64,000 bases of DNA from Chrysoporthe austroafricana (lineage: Eukaryota > Ascomycota > Sordariomycetes > Diaporthales > Cryphonectriaceae), in the NCBI GenBank assembly GCA_001051155.2, contig JYIP02000005.1:4774001-4838000 (forward strand). The letters run 5' to 3'. A model generated the notes under the pieces. The model ran no database searches and was not told where the DNA came from. It saw nothing but the letters and a program-made list of their open reading frames with translations. Of this stretch, positions 58,117 through 64,000 are shown one piece after another. Position 1 is the first letter of the stretch. Every line of letters starts with the position of its first letter. Made by a program: the position numbers and the translations under genes.

Positions 58117-60370
58117 CTAGATCAATATCTCAATCAACATAGCTTTCCTATCCTTGCCCACCCTGAATTTTGCATGTGTAAGCGCTTCTTTCAGCTGTGC
58201 CACCGATCTAGCTTGCACCCCTTTCATCCAGCGGTCCGACTTCTCAATTGAATTGTCCCAGCCAACATCGGATCCCGTTGCTGCTTCTGCCAAAGCTGCG
58301 TAATTGGGCGTTGGACGGAAGGAGACATTGATCTCCTCGTCGGAGGCTGACATGATGAGACCCTTAGGGTAGACAAGTTTTGCCGAGTGCCGAGGTGCTT
58401 TCCAACCTGGTCAGCGAAGAGTGTGAGTGAAACGGCAAATATATACAACGCAGAAGAAGATCTCCTTGGGGCGCGTATTGACAAGCAACTTACCCCCATT
58501 ATTTAGAACAATTGTTAGAACCGGTATCTCGTACTTGCTCGCGACCCATAGAGAGCTCGACGGCGAAGCACACATGAAGCTTCCATCGCCAACAATCTGG
58601 CACACCATACTAGACTGGCTCCCTTCCTCTTCCTCAAGGTCTGCTAGTGCCATTTTGACTCCTAGCGCTGCGCCGTTGCTCCACCCAATCCCTGTTGCGC
58701 CGCAATTGATCCAGCTGCCTGGCCGGCTTGGCTGCAGCTGGTCGTGCAATTCCTGGGCCGCCGTGATCGCTTCGAGGACATAGGTGGTCGAGTCCGGAAG
58801 CGACGACCTCAGTAGGCTGCCGATGTTGTGTGGGTCCAAGCTCTCTTGGTCACCCAGGCGAGTTTGAGCTGCAATCTTGGCTAGACGAGATTTGTGCGCT
58901 TTCGCGCGGGCTTCCGCGCGGGCGGCGTATTTGGGATCTCGGAGTGTCGTAGTGAGTGAGGCATCGTTCTGAATATGTGCAACTAGCTGCGTAAGTGCAG
59001 TAAAGCTTTCTGCTTTCCAGCGTCCATGGGCAGGGAAGAATGAAATTGGTATCTGTTGGTTGAGGGGATCGCTGTCGATGTGATATATCCGAGCATCCCT
59101 GGGAGGTGGGTTTCGAGACGGGATCCACGGGACATCGCAGTCCACGAGCAGAATCATGTCAGCATCCTTAGTGCATGCATCGAAACTAAGGCCCGGTAGG
59201 CGAAAGCCCTCAGAGGCGGTATGGTTGGAGGGAAAGCACATATCGCTACCGCCCGTATCTTGGACGCGTATGCCGGGGATTAAGTCAGTCAGGGCCACGA
59301 GCAGGTCTGGCGTCCGCCGGTCACGGCCAGAGTATCCAGTGATAATCGGAGGGTGTTCTGCTCTCAAAAGAGCTGTAGAAATGTCATGAACTGCAGCAGC
59401 TGGAAGAGCGCCTGGCCCGATGGGGCCCCAGTGATCTTGATGGAGCGAGTATGGTTCAATCTCCTCAGCCAAGACCTCTCTCGCACTAGCTAGATATACA
59501 GGCCCCTTTGGCGCGCTCGTAGCGAACTGAAGCGCACGCCCCACAGTCTGTTTAACGTTCAGCCCGCTGCGAATCTCGCCTGTATACCTGCAATACTGGC
59601 GGACGATGAGCTTCTGATCAGAAGGCTCCTGGAGCTAGTGCTGATACTCGGTCCGGGAGCCGGGAAGCTCTCCAGATTCTGTGATTGGGCACAGCCCGGC
59701 GAAGAGAAACACCGGGGCGCGGCCGATGCTCGCGTTGTGGATGCCTTGACCGAGTGTCTGTGTGCCGACGTCGACGTGGACAAGGACTGCTTGTGGCGGT
59801 CCTGACACCCGAGCGTATCCGTCAGCCATAGAGATTGCTGTCATTTCGGAAGGACAGGTGATTATCCTGGGCCAGGCATCAGGTCTCTCCTTCTTGCCTT
59901 TAACGATAGCCTCAAGAAGGGACGGATGATCGGACCCGACGTTGACGAAGCATGCTGTCGTCTCGGCCTTGTAATTATAGTGAGCGAGGTCAGATAGATG
60001 GGGGCAGGACGGTGAGACGAACTTCCCAAAGTGCCTCGAACAGGGCGAAGGCAGTCGTGTATCTGCCCAACACATCAGTCTCTCACCTCGAGCCAGTGAG
60101 GCAACATCTCGACCGCGAAGAACCGATCACTCACGATCCGGGAATGCTTTGGGACGCTGCTTCGTCCCCGCTACTCGAAGATCCAGGATTCGCGTTTTGT
60201 TGCGTTGCGAAGGGGGCAGCGAATAGAAATGGCCAGCTACTTGGGGGTCGGCTTGAGGACAGTAGGGGCAAGAGACTTGCCGTCTCCCGTGTTCGAAGGC
60301 AACCTAGTCTCCTGGCAGCACGTAGGGCCAGACTTGGGCGGTCGAACATCAACAGATTCCGCAAGGCCAT
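58117..60370 (-). pseudogene. ThDP-dependent enzyme (acetolactate-synthase-like) with one in-frame stop
   Basis: Four minus-strand exons, 60370-60135, 60062-60023, 59967-58494 and 58406-58117, join in frame to 680 codons. The ThDP-activating Glu lies in PSEMTAISMADGYAR. The central domain runs through PKGPVYLASAREVL and GALPAAAVHDISTALLRAEH. The C-terminal cofactor site is GATGIGWSNGAALGVKMALA, VGDGSFMCASPSSSLWVASK and LTIVLNNGGW. The family includes acetolactate synthase, benzaldehyde lyase and related carboligases or decarboxylases; substrate unknown. A single TAG at 59637-59635 (about codon 203) interrupts TEYQH and LQEPSDQK, where relatives have Trp. The frame is otherwise clean on both sides, so the loss is recent or the base is an error. 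The N-terminal exon is Arg/Leu/Ser-rich, possibly a mitochondrial presequence. The intron 2 donor (GTTCGT) is weak. Confidence 0.8.
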
Positions 60371-60759
60371 CTTGGCCGTGTCGGTGGAGAGAGGAGCAAA
60401 GAATTGAGCAGGAACTGCGGATGAGCCGGCATAATGCAGCGTGAGCTTGGAAGTAACCCCGCCTGAATTAGTATGAGTGTAACATGAGACATTCGAACCA
60501 CAGCCGTCAGATTCGTTCCTGAGCTGGCGAGTAGGCCCTTCTAGTGGAGTACGCTCATGATGAAAACCCTAGCCCTTGCAATTGAATCACTCGTCCACTT
60601 AGGGCATTTGCACTGCACGTTGGTGACCCAACCGGTACCAAACATCGCTAGCTGATGACCGTGCATGCAGATACGAGGTCAAAGAGCGGGCCTTTTGCTG
60701 GAAATAATATTATGCTCCCCAACCCTGTCATCTCTCATCATCTTGCGAGCAGAGGGATC
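60371..60759. other. Intergenic between the ThDP-enzyme start and the UstYa-type relic
   Basis: The two genes are divergent, so a promoter region is expected here. No motif was identified, and the first exon of the UstYa-type gene was not found. Confidence 0.4.
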
Positions 60760-61130
60760 GTCCAACTCCGTCTATCTCATGTTACAATTGGCACCCCCCT
60801 TCGAGCGATTACGGCGCTCAGGACCACCACATCGCCTATTTTGAAGAGACCCAAGCTAACAAGGATGGAGTGCCCGAGATGTACGAGCGGCATTACGAGC
60901 ACTGCATCGACTTCCTCCGCCAGGCCATCATGTGTAATTTTGACCCAAGTATTTTGCCGTTCTACTGGGTCAACCAACATCAACAGCCGACACCAGACGG
61001 AAACACGTTCCACAAGTGTGTCAACTGGGAGAGCTTGCAAAACTAGCTGAAGGATAGGGAGGTGAAACTGCCGGAGGGCTACGCGTGGCATCAACCTCCT
61101 GATGCAGCGCTTTTGCCGCAAAATCCTTGA
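60760..61130 (+). pseudogene. UstYa/DUF3328-type oxidase relic
   Basis: In the frame ending TGA at 61128-61130 the translation reads DYGAQDHHIAYFEETQANKD, then EMYERHYEHCIDFLRQAIMC. The latter carries the HxxHC signature of the UstYa (DUF3328) family, followed by DPSILPFYWVNQ, TFHKCVNWESLQN and LPEGYAWHQPPD. UstYa-type proteins are membrane-anchored oxidases or cyclases in fungal peptide and other secondary-metabolite pathways, including some mycotoxin clusters. A TAG at 61044-61046 interrupts the frame where relatives have Trp. The first HxxHC motif and the N-terminal membrane anchor were not found upstream. The copy is therefore partial and broken. Its product is unknown. Confidence 0.75.
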
Positions 61131-62199
61131 AACCCAGAACGTTTGGATTGTACAATAGTTTTATATATTATTTTGAAACTTAAAGTCTTCTGAATTGATG
61201 GCAACTCCAAGGCCACGGGTTGTACACCTGTAGATATAGTGTTAAAATACGGTTGTACGGCTAGCCTTGCAGCGCTGTACCTTTTGCTCCAGTTATACTA
61301 TAAACAAAAAAATTTGTCCTACTCCCCGGAGCTTGCGGAGGGCCGTAGTAAGGCAAATTTAGCGAAGCGGTTTCGTTTATTTAATCCCCAGTAAAGCCAG
61401 TCTGTTAAAGAATCAACGGATGCGAAACGGTTAAGAATCAACGGAGCGGAGGACGGGACCGGAAGCGGAATATTCTTATACACTCGTAACTACGCGAGGT
61501 AGTGGGTGCACTGTATTGTAGTGTACCCTTGATAACGTGAAGTCATAGGTGTACCAGAATAGAGTGTACTCGTAAAGTGCACCCGTAACAAGCGGTAGTA
61601 ATGGGTTCATTAGAAAAGAGTGCATTCATAATAAGCAGTAGTAACGACTGTGCTGTAATTACTTGTCCCCGTAACGAGCAATAGGGGGGGATATTGAAGC
61701 TTACCTGAAATCGATACCAATTCCGTTACTTTCGGGCGGCGGTACTATCGATAGCGGCAGTGCTATTAATGGCAATGGCGACAGTATTGGTTATAAGGTT
61801 AACAGCTTGGCCTAGCTTATTTGTATGTAAATATAGTAGAATTTTCAATTTTCAGGAGCTCTGGCAATATCCCAAGGGGGGACCCCCTGGACCCCCCTTG
61901 CCTGCCTGCCTGCGGCGCCTGCCCACCACCTACCATACCAAGATTTCCCAAATAGGCAATCGCGATAGCACGCCCTCCTTCTCAACCGCCCTCTTCAACC
62001 ACATGGGATTTCATTAAAAGGGGGGGAGCCTGTAGGTACTTTCGCACGTGGGATTCGACCAATCCCTCCCTCACATTTCAAAACTGACCAATCTCCCCTC
62101 AGAAATTATTTGCAGAGAACAGAGTTTAGAACACTCCGCTCTGGCCGCCCCGTCAGCAGCAAGCCGCTTCCGGCACGTCCTCCACTCCGTTGAATTATG
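61131..62199. other. Repeat-like, gene-free segment
   Basis: No coding sequence is supportable. Degenerate GTAGTAA/CGTAACAAG-like units recur at 61490-61690, suggesting an eroded tandem array. A G/C-run hairpin lies at 61874-61899. Confidence 0.4.
61874..61899. repeat. Inverted repeat, AAGGGGGG arms
   Basis: AAGGGGGG at 61874-61881 pairs with CCCCCCTT at 61892-61899 around a 10-base loop that itself contains a C-run. Confidence 0.75.
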
Positions 62200-62530
62200 A
62201 GCCCATCACTAATATTTTATAAATGATTTCTGAAGTTCAAATGTTTATAATATTTTATATTGCTTTTCGTTTAATCACTTTATTAAATAAAAATGTACTT
62301 TTATAAGATTACATAAATATGCTATTTTACATTCTTGAAAAAGAAGTTATTAAAAGATTTAAAAAAAAAAGTCTCAATTTTTATTTTATATATCAATAAT
62401 TAATAACGAATGAAATAATAAAATACATTTATAATAGGAATTTTAATATATCAAAGAAGGATTTCCCTTTTTTTTTTTAATTAAAAAGGAAAAGCATTTG
62501 ACTAATTGCAAAGAAATATATATATCAAGG
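62200..62530. other. Very AT-rich block
   Basis: About 330 bases with roughly 85% A+T by eye, many A/T homopolymers and no open frame. It stands out against the GC-rich window. It may be a RIP-eroded repeat or inserted organelle DNA. Confidence 0.7.
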
Positions 62531-62712
62531 GCTAAAAAAGTGCTATCGGAATGCATCAGCTACGTATAGCCCACGCAGCGAAGCCGGAGATAAGGAGTAG
62601 CATAGGAGCACGCGAATCAAGCCATTATAGCAAATCCTAAAGGAAAAATAACACAGCCAAGCCCGCCCAATAGCGAAAACAGAGCGAGGGCGCAGCGTAG
62701 GAGAGACGGTTG

Positions 62713-62886
62713 TTATTCGACGAGCACATAGAACACGTCACGCAGTACAGAAGCAAGCGCTATTGATGTGTGAATAGTCGATTGACGGAAGTAAGACACG
62801 CTGCCGTGTTGTTCTAGCTCGTTGACGATTCCGCACAGCAGCATCGTCTTGCCCTGGCTAGGATGGCCGCAGAATCGGCGTCGCCC
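62713..62886 (-). pseudogene. NACHT P-loop relic (NLR/HET-E-like)
   Basis: A short minus-strand open stretch reads RFCGHPSQGKTMLLCGIVNE, then LEQHGSVSYFRQSTIH and SVLRDVFYVLVE before a TAA. This matches the start of a fungal NACHT domain: the GxxxxGKT P-loop, MLLCGI, the following hydrophobic strand (usually LSYFFCQ), and the AVLRGLIYLL helix. No N-terminal effector domain or C-terminal repeats are present nearby, and stops close both ends. It is a fragment of an NLR-type gene, the family involved in self/non-self recognition in ascomycetes. Confidence 0.7.
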
Positions 62887-63539
62887 TAATTATTAACGTC
62901 TAGAGAAATCCGAGCACGGACTAATCATTATGTCATCCTACGACAGTCTGCGTGTTCGTCATCTCAAGCATAGAATAGGAGTGATTAGGTTCAGCGTCCC
63001 GTATTTAAATATCGAAAGCTCTTTCTGTAATTATATGTGAACTTCTTTTGCTAACTATGACTAGTTAAAGTATAATAGAGTTTAGATCTTGTAAGGACCA
63101 CCCACTAACAGTCACCCAATTGTAACTCTGTCAATAATACGACATAGTCCTAATCTGCTCATTCACTTGCTAGCTAGGGAGGGGGTATTTGCTCAATCAA
63201 TTGTCAGCCGGGAAAATGAGTGGATACATAAGTCGCAGGGGGTACTTTTCGGCACCCCCCCCTTTTCGGCACCCCTGAATGACCACACCGCTTATTCAAC
63301 CACCTCTCTTTCTTTCACTTTTTCTCTACCAATTTTTATTCAAACAACTTGATCTTTTTACTAACGCTTCATACAACCTCAATCATGCCCTATACGNAAC
63401 CACCTCTCTTTCTTTCACTTTTTCTCTACCAATTTTTATTCAAACAACTTGATCTTTTATGATTGCGAAGTATGTTGGAGTTAGTACGGGATATGCCTTA
63501 AACTTGATAGAGTTCGGTAACTCCGATAGTTTTTACCGA
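62887..63539. other. Gene-free segment with assembly gap
   Basis: No gene. It contains the 61-bp direct duplication and the single N at 63397 described separately. Confidence 0.5.
63298..63458. repeat. 61-bp direct duplication around an N gap
   Basis: Bases 63298-63358 and 63398-63458 are identical over 61 bp. They are separated by 39 bases that include the only N in the window (63397). This is the pattern expected when two contigs that share an end are joined without merging. Confidence 0.85.
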
Positions 63540-64000
63540 ACAGAGTCTTTTCCCGGACGCTTGAATGGGGGATTCCAAGAACTACTCTTTAAAGCCGTCT
63601 TGCAGGAAGAACGTCGCATAAAATAGCTTACGAAGATAGCCAGAGGCTCTCTATAAGCCAGGAAGCAAAGCTTGTTGAATGGATTCGCATTCAAGAAAGC
63701 CTAAGCTTTCCGCCTAGTCATTCAGAACTCAGATTCTTTGCTCAGAAAATCCTCCTTGTCAAGGGAGACTCTCAGCCTCTAGGAAAGAAGTGGGTTACTT
63801 CTTTTCTGAAAAGAAATCCAGAAATACAAGTCCGGAAAACCCGCCGAATAGCCTCAGTTCGAATCAATAAAGCAATAACAGAAATAATAAAGCCTTGGTT
63901 CTGTCTATTTGATCTTCCTTTTATCCAGACTATCAAGCCAGCTAATAGATGGAATATGGATGAAACTGGAATAATAGAGGGCCAAGGCAAGAACGGATTA
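63540..64000 (+). mobile_element. Fot1/pogo-type DDE transposase, degenerate, cut by window end
   Basis: Translation in one frame gives TLEWGIPRTTL, a TAA at 63590-63592, then SRLAGRTSHKIAYEDSQRLS. It continues with QEAKLVEWIRIQESLSFPPS, GKKWVTSFLKRNPEIQVRKT, EIIKPWFCLFDLPF and NRWNMDETGIIEGQGKNG. This is the CENP-B-like helix-turn-helix domain followed by the start of the DDE catalytic domain, with the first catalytic Asp in NMDETG. It belongs to the pogo/Fot1 branch of Tc1-mariner elements. The TAA replaces a codon that is usually Gln. No terminal inverted repeat was identified upstream; the 3' part lies beyond the window. Confidence 0.85.

Noticed and set aside
60655..61121. Long overlapping frames on both strands at the UstYa relic
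   Set aside because: The conserved HxxHC family pattern appears only in the third plus-strand frame; the longer frames are shadows.

Overview
The window is nuclear DNA from a filamentous ascomycete (Pezizomycotina, most likely a sordariomycete). The evidence is short spliceosomal introns (mostly 50-120 nt, GTRNGT donors, CTRAC-like branch points), single-copy housekeeping genes spread over both strands, and fungal-restricted families: an Egh16-like surface protein, a CVNH lectin-like protein, a DUF3712 membrane protein, an AflR-like regulator and a UstYa/DUF3328 relic. No rRNA, tRNA or CRISPR was found.

Bases 1-46,000 are a GC-rich, ordinary, gene-bearing arm. In order it holds: the 3' part of an unrecognised gene; the 26S proteasome ATPase Rpt4; a secreted cyanovirin-N homologue; a 4.4 kb gap; glucosamine-6-phosphate synthase gfa1; proteasome beta-7 (Pre4); an HCNGP/SAP30BP-like protein; a DUF3712 single-pass membrane protein; another long gap; an MFS sugar transporter; the Fe-S co-chaperone Jac1; an Egh16-like secreted protein; a SNF2-family ATPase; a SET protein with a signal peptide; the FAN1 repair nuclease; the COMPASS subunit Sdc1 (Dpy-30); ribosomal protein uS15 (RPS13); the splicing factor U2AF large subunit; and the DNA glycosylase OGG1. 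Three gene pairs are divergent over 480-660 bp (pre4/HCNGP, FAN1/Sdc1, U2AF/OGG1) and probably share promoter space.

Bases 46,000-52,200 hold lineage-specific genes: a small MGC-type (probably N-myristoylated) protein, a one-TM protein with a Cys-rich ectodomain, and a secreted GH49 glycoside hydrolase (dextranase/isopullulanase type).

Bases 52,200-64,000 look like a decaying, repeat-bearing tract. An AflR-like regulator lacks the first half of its Zn2Cys6 motif. It is followed by a short-chain dehydrogenase relic with several stops, a ThDP-dependent (acetolactate-synthase-like) gene that is intact except for one in-frame TAG, a UstYa/DUF3328 relic with a TAG, an 85% AT block, a NACHT P-loop relic, and a Fot1/pogo-type transposase with a TAA. 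The premature stops fit CpA-to-TpA changes, as expected of repeat-induced point mutation (RIP). A single N at 63397 is flanked by two identical 61-bp copies, which looks like an unclosed assembly join. The regulator, dehydrogenase, ThDP enzyme and UstYa-type gene together resemble the remains of a secondary-metabolite gene cluster. This is the most interesting feature of the window, and the claim is an inference.
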